A stretch of 64,000 nt of DNA from contig CP133187.1 of the NCBI GenBank assembly GCA_030913685.1, forward strand, positions 806,001 through 870,000, given 5' to 3'. The notes under the pieces are model-generated. The model worked only from the letters and a program-made list of their open reading frames with translations. It did not search any database and was not told the DNA's origin. The DNA is from Oscillospiraceae bacterium MB24-C1 (GTDB taxonomy: Bacteria; Bacillota; Clostridia; Oscillospirales; Ruminococcaceae). Below are positions 27,817-37,092 of the stretch, piece after piece (positions within the stretch are counted from its first letter, which is position 1; the number at the start of each line of letters is the position of its first letter). A program made the translations under genes and the position numbers.

Positions 27817-29490
27817 TCAATTTGTCTTAGAATCATCCGGGAACTGAACAGTGATGGTCGTCCCCTCGTTTTCCTTGCTCTTTAACATGATCTTGGCGTT
27901 GTGTTGCGCCGCCGCATGCTTTACAATCGACAATCCTAGCCCGGTGCCACCAGTTTCTTTTGAGTGACTTTTGTCTACACGATAAAAACGCTCAAAGACA
28001 CGACTCTGATGCGCTTCGGGAATGCCGCATCCGGTGTCCATTACGGTGAGCAGTGTGCTGCCATTCTGTGCGCGAGCAACTGAAACGGACGCCTTTCCGC
28101 CCTTGTGATTATATTTAATTGCATTGTCAAGCAAGTTGCAAATCATTTCAGAGATCAACCTGCGTACACCGTTAATCTCGGCGGGCTGCCCATCAATACT
28201 CAGGCTGACACCGACATCGTCTGCCGCCTGCTGCAATCTATCTGCTGATTCGCGCGCGACCGACAGCAGCTCAACCCGCTCGGTGGGCATATCTTTGCCC
28301 TCGTCAAGATGCGAAATGGCTATGATATCCTCCACCAATGCAATCAGGCGCTGCGCCTCGCGGTAGATGCGCTCGATAAACCGTGGGAAGTCTGCCGGTT
28401 TAGCGAGACCGCTTTTCATAATTTCGGCATAGCCCAGAATCGACTGAAGTGGCGTTTTAAGCTCATGCGAGACATTGGCCGAAAACTCTCGCCGCAGCTG
28501 TTCCGCCGCTAGTTGTTCGGTCACATCCATCATCAGCATCAGGCTGCCACCTGTCACAACGGGGTTTGCCAGCATGCGGTAACTGCGCCCCCCTTTGGTA
28601 ACGATAAATTCGGCGCTCTTTTTTTGTGCGAGCTGCTCAATGGCGGTACGCATCTCCTCGCTACGCTCAAAATTCAACAAATATTTGCCGACGCAATTGT
28701 CGTGCGGGATGTCAAGCAGCCGCGCGGCGCTGGGGTTAATGGACAGAATGCTGCCGTCATTTGAAAGCAACACCAGCCCCTCGCGCATGTTCTGGATAAT
28801 GGCGGAAAACTCACTCTGCATCTTTTTAAGATCGGCCATCTGCCTTTTAATCTGCATGTTCTGGCTGTTGATGCGTGAGAGCAGCGGATAGAGTTCCTCA
28901 TAACTGTCGCAGGCCAACGGATCGGATAAATCCAGTCGGTTGATCGGCTCGACGATGCCTTTTGTAATGCGGCGGGACAGTAGCACAGATATCAATAGTA
29001 CAACGAAAGTCACTACCACCAGCGTAAGCAAAGTAGAGGACATGGTGCTGTATAAGCTCTGGGTGCTATATGCGACGCGCAGTACCGTGCCATCCGCCAT
29101 CTGACGCGCAAAATAATAGCTGGTCAAGCCGCCGAGCGTCGCAGAATGTCGGGTGTCCTCGCCCGAACCATTTTGCAGCGCCGAAATAACTTCCTGACGG
29201 TCGGCGTGATTCTCCATCATCTCAGGTCGGCTGGCACTGTCAAATAGCACCGTACCATCCGGTGCAATCCAAGTCACACGCCCTTGCGTAATAGACGAAA
29301 GAAGTTCAAGTTCATCTTCTGAAACGTTCCTACCCGATATATATGAGGCAATATATTCTGTTTCGGCCTGGATAGTTTGCTTAATTTCAGACAGATGCCG
29401 ATCGTAGAGTAGCGCCGAAACCAGACCCGCCGTCAGCACTGTGGTCAGAATAACCATGGCACAGATCGCGGAAAAAATGCGTTTTGTCAT
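27817..29490 (-). CDS. phoR: Phosphate-sensing histidine kinase PhoR
   Basis: 557 residues. Membrane segments near 6-28 and 145-168 enclose an extracellular domain of about 110 residues. A HAMP-like region, a PAS domain (I-I-Q-N-M-R-E-G-L to L-L-D-I-P) and HisKA (V-S-H-E-L-K-T-P-L) follow, then the ATPase domain with N-A-I-K-Y-N, D-T-G-C-G-I and G-T-G-L-G-L-S. This PAS-containing plan is that of PhoR. It overlaps the regulator gene by 4 bp and closes the pstSCAB-phoU operon, which fixes its likely role in phosphate starvation signalling. Confidence 0.92.
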   Translation of the reverse strand: MTKRIFSAICAMVILTTVLTAGLVSALLYDRHLSEIKQTIQAETEYIASYISGRNVSEDELELLSSITQGRVTWIAPDGTVLFDSASRPEMMENHADRQEVISALQNGSGEDTRHSATLGGLTSYYFARQMADGTVLRVAYSTQSLYSTMSSTLLTLVVVTFVVLLISVLLSRRITKGIVEPINRLDLSDPLACDSYEELYPLLSRINSQNMQIKRQMADLKKMQSEFSAIIQNMREGLVLLSNDGSILSINPSAARLLDIPHDNCVGKYLLNFERSEEMRTAIEQLAQKKSAEFIVTKGGRSYRMLANPVVTGGSLMLMMDVTEQLAAEQLRREFSANVSHELKTPLQSILGYAEIMKSGLAKPADFPRFIERIYREAQRLIALVEDIIAISHLDEGKDMPTERVELLSVARESADRLQQAADDVGVSLSIDGQPAEINGVRRLISEMICNLLDNAIKYNHKGGKASVSVARAQNGSTLLTVMDTGCGIPEAHQSRVFERFYRVDKSHSKETGGTGLGLSIVKHAAAQHNAKIMLKSKENEGTTITVQFPDDSKTN

Positions 29491-30161
29491 ACCCCTTCTC
29501 CCAGTCGGTAACCGACACCACGCACCGTTTCAATGATGCCGGCGGCGCTGCCCAGCTTTTGGCGCAGGGTGCGCACATGAACGTCCACCGTGCGGGTCTC
29601 TCCATCAAAATCATAGCCCCACAGCGTTTCAATCAGCATATCCCGTGTAAACACGCGTCCCGGGCTGCTCATCAACAGCCGTAGCAGTTCAAATTCCTTG
29701 AGCGTCAGCATAATCTCCTGCCCAGAAACCGTCACCATATGCCTGTCGGGTTGCATGTGGATCTCTCCCGCCGTCAGACTTTGGGCTTCGCCCTCGGGCA
29801 CGCAGCGCCGCAGCACCGCCTTGACCCGTGAGAGTAGCTCCATCATGCCAAACGGCTTGGCAATATAATCGTCCGCGCCCGAATCAAGCCCGATTACCTT
29901 ATCGTATTCTGCGCCCTTGGCAGTGGCCAGAATGACCGGAAGCCGCCGCAGCCGGGCTGAAGCGCGTATCCGGCGCAGAATACTCACACCATCCTCGCCC
30001 GGCAGCATGACATCCAGCAGGAGTAACGCAGGCATTTGCTGCCGTAGCGCTTCGTCAAGCTGGTTACCGTCTGAAAATCCTTTGGCCTCAAAGCCACCGG
30101 AACGCAGCGTATATACCACGAGCTCGCGAATGCTGTCGTCGTCTTCAACGCAGTAAATCAT
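29487..30161 (-). CDS. phoP: Phosphate response regulator (PhoB/PhoP-like)
   Basis: About 224 residues from the ATG at 30161, which sits 4 nt after AAGGAGGAGG. Longer upstream open frame is rejected, because it would overlap phoU by more than 100 bp and lacks a ribosome site. The receiver has E-D-D-D and L-L-L-D-V-M-L-P. An OmpR winged helix follows (L-W-G-Y-D-F to V-D-V-H-V-R-T-L-R). The start overlaps the end of phoU by 17 bp, indicating coupling. Confidence 0.93.
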   Translation of the reverse strand: MIYCVEDDDSIRELVVYTLRSGGFEAKGFSDGNQLDEALRQQMPALLLLDVMLPGEDGVSILRRIRASARLRRLPVILATAKGAEYDKVIGLDSGADDYIAKPFGMMELLSRVKAVLRRCVPEGEAQSLTAGEIHMQPDRHMVTVSGQEIMLTLKEFELLRLLMSSPGRVFTRDMLIETLWGYDFDGETRTVDVHVRTLRQKLGSAAGIIETVRGVGYRLGEGV

Positions 30162-30828
30162 TGGCCTCCTCCTTGTCCTTTGGGTGTTCACCGGTGATGG
30201 AAAAAACAACCCATTCGGCAATATTGGTGGCGTGGTCACCGATGCGCTCAAGATATTTCACAATCATCAAAAGATCCAGCGCCCATTCACCTTGCGCATA
30301 TTGCTCTGAGATCAGCGTAATCAGCGCTTTCTTAATCTGAACAAAATAGTCGTCCACCACATCATCGGCCGTTATCACCGACTCTGCCAGTGCAATATCC
30401 ATTTGGACAAATGCTTCGATGCTGTCGGTCACCATCTCGATGGCGGCGCGCGCCATCTTGGCCACCGGCAGCTTATCATCCTCTGCGACGGCGCTGACGC
30501 CGCCGGTGCGTACAATTTCGGCAATGTCTGACGCCTGATCACCGATGCGCTCCATGTCGGTAATCATTTTGAGTGCGGAAGAAATCTGGCGCAAATCTTT
30601 TGCCACCGGCTGCTGATGCAGCAACAGCTTTAAGCAGAGCGATTCAATCTCGCGTTCCTTTTGGTCGATGCGGCTGTCGGTTTCTATTGCTTTGAGTGCC
30701 AGTGCCTGACCATCCTTGCCTTCAAAAAGAGCTTTTGCCGCACTGGCAATTGCATTTTCGCACAGCGCCCCCATGTGGGTCAGCTCTCGGTTTAACAGTT
30801 CCAGCTGGTCGTCGAATCGGCTTCTCAT
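30145..30828 (-). CDS. phoU: Phosphate transport regulator PhoU
   Basis: 227 residues forming two repeats of the three-helix PhoU unit, each with the E-x-x-x-D-x-x-x-D metal motif (text I-T-D-M-E-R-I-G-D-Q and V-K-Y-L-E-R-I-G-D-H-A-T-N). It links the Pst transporter to the PhoR kinase and represses the system when phosphate is plentiful. Its start overlaps the pstB stop by 1 bp. Confidence 0.96.
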   Translation of the reverse strand: MRSRFDDQLELLNRELTHMGALCENAIASAAKALFEGKDGQALALKAIETDSRIDQKEREIESLCLKLLLHQQPVAKDLRQISSALKMITDMERIGDQASDIAEIVRTGGVSAVAEDDKLPVAKMARAAIEMVTDSIEAFVQMDIALAESVITADDVVDDYFVQIKKALITLISEQYAQGEWALDLLMIVKYLERIGDHATNIAEWVVFSITGEHPKDKEEANDLLR

Positions 30829-31580
30829 TATCCAAACCTCCCTGTGATGTAATCTTCGGTTCGCTTATCCTTGGGCATGGAAAATATGTTGTCGGTGCTG
30901 TCGAACTCCACAACCTCGCCAAGCAGGAAAAAGGCCGTTTTATCCGATATTCTGACCGCTTGCTGCATGTTGTGGGTGACGATAACAATAGTATAATTCT
31001 TTTTAAGTTCTGCGGCAAGTTCCTCAATTTTAAGCGTGGAAATCGGGTCAAGCGCCGAGGTCGGCTCATCCATAAGCAGCACCTCGGGGTTCACCGCCAG
31101 CGCACGCGCAATACACAGTCGTTGCTGTTGGCCACCAGATAGTCCTAATGCACTTTTTTTTAGCCTATCCTTAAGCTCATCCCAGATGGCAGCATCGCGC
31201 AGCGATTTTTCAACAATTTCATCGAGCTTATAACGGTTTTTAACGCCGTGGGTTCTGGGGCCAAAAGCAATGTTATCGTAAACGCTCATCGGGAATGGGT
31301 TCGGTTTTTGAAAAACCATGCCCACACGTTTTCTCAGCAAGTTTACATCCATACTGCCGTAAATATCCTCTCCGTCGAGCAGTACCTTGCCCTCAATACG
31401 GCAGCCCTCCACCAAATCATTCATACGGTTAAGCGTTTTTAACAGTGTGGATTTTCCGCAACCAGAAGGACCTATAAACGCTGTGATTTCTCCCGGCGCT
31501 ACGCCAAGCGAGACGCTTTTAAGCGCCTTAAAATCTCCGTAATAAAGATCGAGTGCTTCTACTGTAAATTTATTCTCCAT
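30828..31580 (-). CDS. pstB: Phosphate ABC transporter ATPase PstB
   Basis: 250 residues, the family length. Walker A is G-P-S-G-C-G-K-S-T, the signature L-S-G-G-Q-Q-Q-R and Walker [14 protein letters not shown], with the PstB-specific N-R-M-N-D-L after Walker A. It powers phosphate import through PstCA. It starts 6 bp after pstA. Confidence 0.97.
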   Translation of the reverse strand: MENKFTVEALDLYYGDFKALKSVSLGVAPGEITAFIGPSGCGKSTLLKTLNRMNDLVEGCRIEGKVLLDGEDIYGSMDVNLLRKRVGMVFQKPNPFPMSVYDNIAFGPRTHGVKNRYKLDEIVEKSLRDAAIWDELKDRLKKSALGLSGGQQQRLCIARALAVNPEVLLMDEPTSALDPISTLKIEELAAELKKNYTIVIVTHNMQQAVRISDKTAFFLLGEVVEFDSTDNIFSMPKDKRTEDYITGRFG

Positions 31581-31586
31581 CTGCGT

Positions 31587-32432
31587 TCACCTCTCTCGTG
31601 TCAGTCTGCGCGCCAAATAGAACGACAGCGCGTTAATTCCGGTCACAATAATTAGCAGTACTACCGCCGTCGCATAGGCCTGGTCGATATAAAGCCCCTC
31701 GCTTGCCAGCGCATACATATGCACCGAGAGGGTTCGGCCCGATTCCATCAGCGATCCCGGTATCTTTGCCACCGTACCGGATGTATAAATTAGCGCGGCT
31801 GTCTCACCGACAATTCTGCCCACCGCGAGAATGACGCCCGCTAGGATGCCCGGTTGTGCCGCCGGCAGCACAATCTTAAACACCGTGCGCAACCTGCCCG
31901 CGCCAAGGCCAAAGCTGCCCTCTCTAAAAGAGTCGGGTACCGATTGAAGCGCCTCCTCAGTGGTGCGCATAATCAGCGGCAGAATCATGATGGCCAGTGT
32001 AAAGACGCCCGCTAGCATCGAATAGCTCCATCCTAGCGCTGATACAAAGAACAGAAAACCGAACAACCCATAGACAATGGAAGGAATACCCGAAAGCGTC
32101 TCGGACGTCATGCGTACAATTTTAACCAACTTGTTGCCACGACGTGCATATTCCACGGTGTAGACCGCCGAGAAGACCCCAAGCGGCACCGCCACAAGCA
32201 GCGACAGCGCTGTGATACTGAAAGTATTTATTAGCGCGGGGAACAAAGAGACGTTTTCACTATTATAGGTAAAGGAAAACAGCGATGGCGTGAGATGCGG
32301 CAGACCCTTGATCAGCACATACCCCACAACGGAGAGAAAAACCAATCCAGTTGTTGCTGTGGCAAGCCAGACAAACCCGCGCAGCACGACGGAAAGCGGA
32401 TCGATTGAAGTGGCGATTTTTGGCGTTTTCAT
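31587..32432 (-). CDS. pstA: Phosphate ABC transporter permease PstA
   Basis: 281 residues with six membrane segments and the permease EAA-like loop (E-E-A-L-Q-S-V-P-D-S-F-R-E-G-S-F-G-L-G-A). It pairs with PstC as the membrane channel. Its start overlaps the pstC stop by 4 bp. Confidence 0.96.
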   Translation of the reverse strand: MKTPKIATSIDPLSVVLRGFVWLATATTGLVFLSVVGYVLIKGLPHLTPSLFSFTYNSENVSLFPALINTFSITALSLLVAVPLGVFSAVYTVEYARRGNKLVKIVRMTSETLSGIPSIVYGLFGFLFFVSALGWSYSMLAGVFTLAIMILPLIMRTTEEALQSVPDSFREGSFGLGAGRLRTVFKIVLPAAQPGILAGVILAVGRIVGETAALIYTSGTVAKIPGSLMESGRTLSVHMYALASEGLYIDQAYATAVVLLIIVTGINALSFYLARRLTRER

Positions 32433-33328
32433 GACTTCTCCCTCCGAGTGACCAGCGAGAATAAGAGATTAATGATCAGAATAAAAACGAACAGCACCAC
32501 GCCGGTGGCCACCAGCGCTTCACGGTGCAGATCGGCTGCGTACCCAATTTCTAATACGATGTTGGAAGTCAGAGTGCGAATGCCCTTGAGCAGCCCGGCT
32601 GGCATTCGCGCCTGATTGCCCGCAATCATCATGACTGCCATGGTCTCGCCGATGGCGCGACCCACACCGAGAATTGCCGCCGCCAACAGGCCGGATTTTG
32701 CCGCTGGCAGCACTGCAAAAAATACACTACGCTCTTTTGTGGCGCCCAGCGCCAGCGCGCCTTCGTAATAACTCTCCGGTACCGCCCTGATCGCCGCTTC
32801 CGAGACGTTGATTACCGTGGGCAGGATCATCATGCCTAACATCAATATTGCCGTCAGCATCGTGTCGCCTGTCGTGCCAGAATCCTCAAATATATTGCGG
32901 ATCATTGGTACCAATACCACAAGGCCAAAAAAGCCGTAGATGACCGACGGGATGCCTGCCAATAGGTCGATGGCAGGTTTGAGCAGCCTATAAAGCCATT
33001 TGGGTGAAAACCGTGCAAGAAACACGGCCGTAAAAATTCCGGTCGGGACCCCGATTACCATTGCGCCCAACGTGACCCAGATGCTGCCCGCTATCATTGG
33101 CAAAATGCCGAAAATTTCGTTGCTTGGCTTCCATTTCTGCCCTAGTATAAAGTTAAAAAAGCCGATTTCAACCATAGCAGGTACACCGTTTGTAAATAGG
33201 AATACACAGATGAGTGCCACGGCGGCAATCGAGTTACAGGCGGCCAGTAAAAACACCAGCTTCATAACCTGCTCTTTAAGCTTCACAAAATCCTTCCTCT
33301 CAAAAGGCCTTACGACCATAAAATCCAT
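32429..33328 (-). CDS. pstC: Phosphate ABC transporter permease PstC
   Basis: 299 residues with six membrane segments and the EAA loop (E-A-A-I-R-A-V-P-E-S-Y-Y-E-G-A-L-A-L-G-A). The N-terminus before the first segment is about 23 residues. The ATG at 33328 follows an A-rich GAGTGAG site, and an ATG three codons later is possible. It is second in the pst operon, 76 bp after pstS. Confidence 0.95.
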   Translation of the reverse strand: MDFMVVRPFERKDFVKLKEQVMKLVFLLAACNSIAAVALICVFLFTNGVPAMVEIGFFNFILGQKWKPSNEIFGILPMIAGSIWVTLGAMVIGVPTGIFTAVFLARFSPKWLYRLLKPAIDLLAGIPSVIYGFFGLVVLVPMIRNIFEDSGTTGDTMLTAILMLGMMILPTVINVSEAAIRAVPESYYEGALALGATKERSVFFAVLPAAKSGLLAAAILGVGRAIGETMAVMMIAGNQARMPAGLLKGIRTLTSNIVLEIGYAADLHREALVATGVVLFVFILIINLLFSLVTRREKS

Positions 33329-33404
33329 CTCACTCTTTTTAGCGATAATAGCGTCAATGCCGCAAGACGCGGCTTACCCGCGTCTTTACGGCTGTACTTA
33401 TAAG

Positions 33405-34304
33405 TTAGGCTACTTCATTCCACTTGGTGGCCTCTCCAGTGTAGATGGCGAGTACCTGCTCTGTGCTCAGATCGTTGACAGTGTTTTTGTTATTGACAAC
33501 CACTGCAATGCCGTCGATAGCGATAACAGTGGGCTGAGCGCCCTTTTCAATCTCGCTGTCCTTGAGTTCACGTGAAGCCATGCCGATATCGCAGATGCCT
33601 TCAAGTGCCGAGTTGACACCGGTGGTGGAGTCGCTCTGCTGTACTTCAATGGTGGCGTTGGGGTTTACGGAAGCATACGCTTCTTTAAGCTTTTCCATAA
33701 CCGGTGTTACCGAGGAAGATCCTGCAACAACAACCTTTCCGGAAGGTTTTTTGCTGGTATAGCCGGCAGCGTCTTCGCTGATGTAGCCACTTTTCTCAAC
33801 AACCGCCTGACCGTCGGCGCTTAGGATAAAACCCATGAAGTCCTGCGCTACTTCGCTGACATCACCCTTGGTCACAATGTTGAAGGGGCGTGCTACTTTG
33901 TAAGTGCCGGTCTTGATGTTTTCTGCAGTCGCTTCAGCGCCATCAATTTTGAGTGCCTTAACAGTTTCGTTAAGCGAACCGAGCGAGATATAACCAATAC
34001 CGTAGGGGTTGCCTGCAACGCTGGTCATCATGACCGAAGTGCTGTTGGTGATGGAGGCTTCCTCGGTGGTGTTGTCGATCTTTTTACCCTCTGCGTTCTT
34101 TTGCTCAATGCCAATCAGCTCAATAAAAGCGCCACGTGTGCCGGAACCCTCTTCTCGGGAGATTACGGCGATGTTTTTGGTGGTGTCAAATCCGGGTTCA
34201 GATGCTGGGGCGGAAGACGACACCGCGGAGGACGAAGCGCCACAGCCAGCCAATGCGGCCAATACCATAGCTAAAATTAAAGCGGTAGATAGTAGTTTTT
34301 TCAT
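33405..34304 (-). CDS. pstS: Phosphate-binding lipoprotein PstS
   Basis: About 299 residues. The lipoprotein signal ends in L-A-G-C (Cys21). Phosphate-binding motifs are S-R-E-E-G-S-G-T-R-G and, in the second lobe, V-A-G-S-S-S-V-T-P. The order of the two lobes looks circularly permuted relative to classical PstS: the S-G-T-R motif is near the N-terminus and the G-S-S-S-V-T motif in the middle. This form is seen in some Firmicutes. The ATG at 34304 is chosen for its AAGGAG site 10 nt upstream. It is the first gene of the phosphate operon, behind a Pho box. Confidence 0.93.
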   Translation of the reverse strand: MKKLLSTALILAMVLAALAGCGASSSAVSSSAPASEPGFDTTKNIAVISREEGSGTRGAFIELIGIEQKNAEGKKIDNTTEEASITNSTSVMMTSVAGNPYGIGYISLGSLNETVKALKIDGAEATAENIKTGTYKVARPFNIVTKGDVSEVAQDFMGFILSADGQAVVEKSGYISEDAAGYTSKKPSGKVVVAGSSSVTPVMEKLKEAYASVNPNATIEVQQSDSTTGVNSALEGICDIGMASRELKDSEIEKGAQPTVIAIDGIAVVVNNKNTVNDLSTEQVLAIYTGEATKWNEVA

Positions 34305-34394
34305 TTTAAATAAACTCCTTATAATCATTTATTCTTTCTTTTTCTTGATTGTCTTTATCTTAAAAAAATAAAGTAAAGTCTAAAAGTAGCTTTA

Positions 34395-34411
34395 TGTTAA
34401 ATCCGTGTAAA
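34395..34411 (-). promoter_or_regulatory. Pho box upstream of pstS
   Basis: Minus strand: TTTACA-N5-TTAACA, two direct repeats of the Firmicute PhoP half site (consensus TT[ACT]A[CT]A with about 5-bp spacing). A weaker TTTACT lies downstream. The site is about 90 bp before the pstS start, in line with PhoP activation under phosphate limitation. Confidence 0.7.
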
Positions 34412-34535
34412 GTGAAAAATAAAGCATTGTTTTTATTTTTACCATTTTTCTCGCGTTTAACAATATACATATGGTTGACCAATTTAATGTAACCACCTAT
34501 AATTAGGCATAACTAATACTTACTGAGGTGCCATA

Positions 34536-35489
34536 ATGCAATTGAATGTCTCTGTTATTCTTATAGAAACAGCAAAATTCTGCGTGCTCATTTCCATCGG
34601 TTTTGTTGCAGTAAAAATTGGCGTCTTCACAAACGAGAGTCTTAAAACGCTTTCGACCTTTGCGCTTAAAATAACGTTGCCCGCGTTCTTAATAGCAAAG
34701 CTGTCAGCCGCAACCACACGTGCCATGCTGTTGCAAGCGCTGCCGCTGCTGGTGGTACTACCATTTTGGTATGCGCTTTTAACCATTGGCGGCGTTCTGA
34801 CGGCTAGGCTCTTTAAAATGCCACCAAATACTGCTCGGGTACATATCGTCCAGTATGTTATGGGCAACATCGGCGTCATGGGCATGATTTTGATACTGAC
34901 CACCCTAGGTAACGGTGTCGGAATTTATATGGCCTCCATCTACTTTTTAGATCAATGCATCATGTGGACTGTTTGTGAGAACTTGTCCTATCCCGCTGAG
35001 CAAAAACGAAAATTAAACTTGGCTTCTCTGAAAAAAGCCTTGATGACCCCAACGACGATTGCATTTTTTATTGCGTTTACCATGATCCTTCTCGAATGGC
35101 ACCCCCAAAACCTGATCATGGATGTACTAGTGGACGTAGGAAATTCCTCCAAAACCATCGCAATGGTTTTCATCGGTGGCACATTGGCTACCCTCGATAT
35201 TAAACGCCCGCCTTTTCTTGGCGGTGTGTTTACCATTATCATTATTAAAATGCTGCTTCTACCTTTGTTTGTATTTTGGGTAACCGGTCTGCTTGGCGAA
35301 TTTTTGCACCCAATGGCGCGCATGGCGCTGGCCCTTACAACTGCCCTACCCAGTTTGTTTACTATGTCAATGCTCGCGCGCAACAACGGTACCGACTACG
35401 AATATGCGACAATGTCCGTCTTTGTCACCACCACGGCCAGCATGGTCACCATTCCGTTGGTGTCGTATCTTGTGAACCTGATGATGTAG
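34536..35489 (+). CDS. AEC family transporter, second copy
   Basis: 317 residues, about ten membrane segments, with AEC text F-A-L-K-I-T-L-P-A-F-L, M-G-N-I-G-V-M-G and the second-half L-T-T-A-L-P-S-L-F-T-M-S. GAGGTG precedes the ATG. It is divergent from pstS across 231 bp and has its own terminator, so it is a single-gene unit. It is not obviously a recent duplicate of the AEC gene at 2338-3276. The substrate is unknown, probably an organic anion. Confidence 0.85.
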   Translation: MQLNVSVILIETAKFCVLISIGFVAVKIGVFTNESLKTLSTFALKITLPAFLIAKLSAATTRAMLLQALPLLVVLPFWYALLTIGGVLTARLFKMPPNTARVHIVQYVMGNIGVMGMILILTTLGNGVGIYMASIYFLDQCIMWTVCENLSYPAEQKRKLNLASLKKALMTPTTIAFFIAFTMILLEWHPQNLIMDVLVDVGNSSKTIAMVFIGGTLATLDIKRPPFLGGVFTIIIIKMLLLPLFVFWVTGLLGEFLHPMARMALALTTALPSLFTMSMLARNNGTDYEYATMSVFVTTTASMVTIPLVSYLVNLMM

Positions 35490-35523
35490 ACGGTTTATCC
35501 GGTGTTGATCTTCTTAAACAGGA

Positions 35524-35562
35524 AGAACCACAAAATGCTTTGCATTTTGTGGTTCTAATTTT
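35524..35562 (+). terminator. Rho-independent terminator after the second AEC gene
   Basis: 15-bp perfect stem (AGAACCACAAAATGC / GCATTTTGTGGTTCT) with a 3-nt loop, followed by AATTTTTA. Confidence 0.9.
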
Positions 35563-35701
35563 TAACTCTAAAAAACTGATACTGAAGATTTTCGTTTCTC
35601 GTTTTACTTTTAATGCAAGGGATAATGTCTCACGTTAAACTGCAAAGGTTTTAGTTGTCAACCTTTGGTTGTATCAAAAAAAGTGTTGGTAAACTGCGTT
35701 A

Positions 35702-35728
35702 ACAAGCCTTAATCATTTACCATATAAT
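35702..35728 (+). promoter_or_regulatory. Possible mother-cell sporulation (sigma-K/E-like) promoter
   Basis: An AC at 35702-35703, 17 bp, then CATATAAT (35721-35728), resembling the sigma-K pattern AC-N16/17-CATAnnnT. The gap 35563-35848 otherwise shows only AT-rich sequence. The match is short and could be chance. Confidence 0.25.
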
Positions 35729-35848
35729 GTACTATCTCTGAATTATCTTGTCTAAGCGGGATTTACATAGAGAGGGATTAACAGTTCTTCTCTATAAATT
35801 TAAGCAATTAAGGTTTTTGGCCTTGTTGTCTGAAAGGAATTTTATAGT

Positions 35849-36310
35849 ATGTATTATGGGTGCCCGCATGACGGTATAAGAGGACGGCAAGTAGCAGCAG
35901 CGAGTAATACTGGCGGCGCAGGACCGCTGCCTGTAATTACAACGCTCTTGGCCGCTCCTATTAATGTAGTATCAACTACCATCGACACTGCCGGGATGAG
36001 AGATGTCACCAATCTTCTCATCTTCACTAGTACGATTAATCTTCCACTTGGAATTTCAGTCACTTTGAATTTCCAAATCACACGGACGAATGGAGATGGC
36101 TCCACCATCAAAGTAGGTCCGACTTTTACGTTTTCTACTCTTGCAAATGTTTTAGAATCTGAATCGTTTGCTTTCCAGTTTGCAGATAATAACTTGAGGC
36201 CGGGTAACTACACTTATTCTATTGAAATTTCCACAAACTCTATTATTGACATTACGCCGGGTGTAACTGTAAACAACGCAACACTATCTGTCATTGGCTT
36301 TAATAATTAG
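35849..36310 (+). CDS. Small beta-rich surface or spore-associated protein (DUF4489-like)
   Basis: 153 residues. A short basic and Cys-containing N-terminus (M-Y-Y-G-C-P-H-D-G) leads into a Thr/Asn/Ile-rich alternating pattern typical of an extracellular or assembly-forming beta-sandwich. There is no signal peptide and no membrane segment, so export would need another route; spore coat proteins are assembled without one. It resembles clostridial DUF4489 proteins, from memory. AAAGGA lies 10 nt before the ATG. It is a single gene with its own hairpin terminator. The spore-coat idea rests on composition and a weak promoter match. Confidence 0.6.
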   Translation: MYYGCPHDGIRGRQVAAASNTGGAGPLPVITTLLAAPINVVSTTIDTAGMRDVTNLLIFTSTINLPLGISVTLNFQITRTNGDGSTIKVGPTFTFSTLANVLESESFAFQFADNNLRPGNYTYSIEISTNSIIDITPGVTVNNATLSVIGFNN

Positions 36311-36350
36311 TTATAGCGGAGCAACTCCAACTGGAGCTGCTCCGCTATAA
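36311..36350 (+). terminator. Long near-perfect hairpin ending the small surface-protein gene
   Basis: Arms of about 18 bp (TTATAGCGGAGCA, one A/C mismatch, CTCC) around a 4-nt loop, starting one base after the stop codon. No strong T-run follows, but position and stability fit a terminator. Confidence 0.7.
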
Positions 36351-36437
36351 TAGATTCAGCTTATTCTAATTAAATATCACATGTTTGTAATCTCTTTTTG
36401 TCTTATCACATACATATAACTACTACATCTTGTACGA

Positions 36438-36854
36438 TCAAAGATCTTTACTCGAAAATCCCATAGGGAACAAGTCACCCAACGTATGGGTCTCGTAATC
36501 ATACTCGCTTTTAGCCAGCAGAATCTCCATCTCCGGCGAAGCAAACTCTATGAGCACCTGTCGGCAGACCCCGCAAGGTGAAACAATTTCCGGGAGCGGT
36601 GCATCCAGCGTATCATTTCCTGCTACCAGTGCCAGTTTTAAAAGGCGGCGCTCCCCTTCGCTCACCGCTTTAAACACGGCGGTACGCTCGCCACAGTTGG
36701 TTGGCGAATAGGCGGCATTTTCGATATTGCAGCCGGTGTATATGCGGCCGCTGTCCGCCAGCAGCGCCGCACCCACTGCAAAGTGCGAATAAGGCACATA
36801 GGCGTTTTTGCGCGCCAGAAGCGCTTGTGCAATCAGCTCTCTGTCAGAAATCAT
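36438..36854 (-). CDS. cdd: Cytidine deaminase
   Basis: 138 residues from the ATG at 36854, which has AAGGAGGT 6 nt upstream. The zinc site is complete: C-N-I-E-N-A with the catalytic Glu region, and P-C-G-V-C-R-Q. Y-S-H-F-A-V-G-A-A-L-L is the family start. It converts cytidine and deoxycytidine to uridines in nucleoside salvage, in keeping with deoD upstream. It is separated from deoD by a terminator hairpin. Confidence 0.95.
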   Translation of the reverse strand: MISDRELIAQALLARKNAYVPYSHFAVGAALLADSGRIYTGCNIENAAYSPTNCGERTAVFKAVSEGERRLLKLALVAGNDTLDAPLPEIVSPCGVCRQVLIEFASPEMEILLAKSEYDYETHTLGDLFPMGFSSKDL

Positions 36855-37050
36855 GGTCGTACCTCCTTGCAACCGTCGAGCACGCCGTACATCGTCGGCT
36901 CCGTATCATTATTAATCTTATAGTGATTATACACTGTCGAGCAAACTATTGATAGCCAAATTGATGCATTAACAGATGTGTTTAAGCAAGTGCTCAAACA
37001 ACATCATGTCGTTTAGAAAAAAACCTTTGCTAACTTACCCAAAAATCGAT

Positions 37051-37092
37051 AAATAGCGGCGCAAAGCATCTCGCTTCGCGCCGCTGCTATTT
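37051..37092 (-). terminator. Terminator after deoD
   Basis: Minus strand: a roughly 12-bp stem (AAATAGCaGCGGCGC / GCGCCGCTATTT, one bulge) starting at the deoD stop, followed by ATCGATTTTTGG. Confidence 0.75.
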
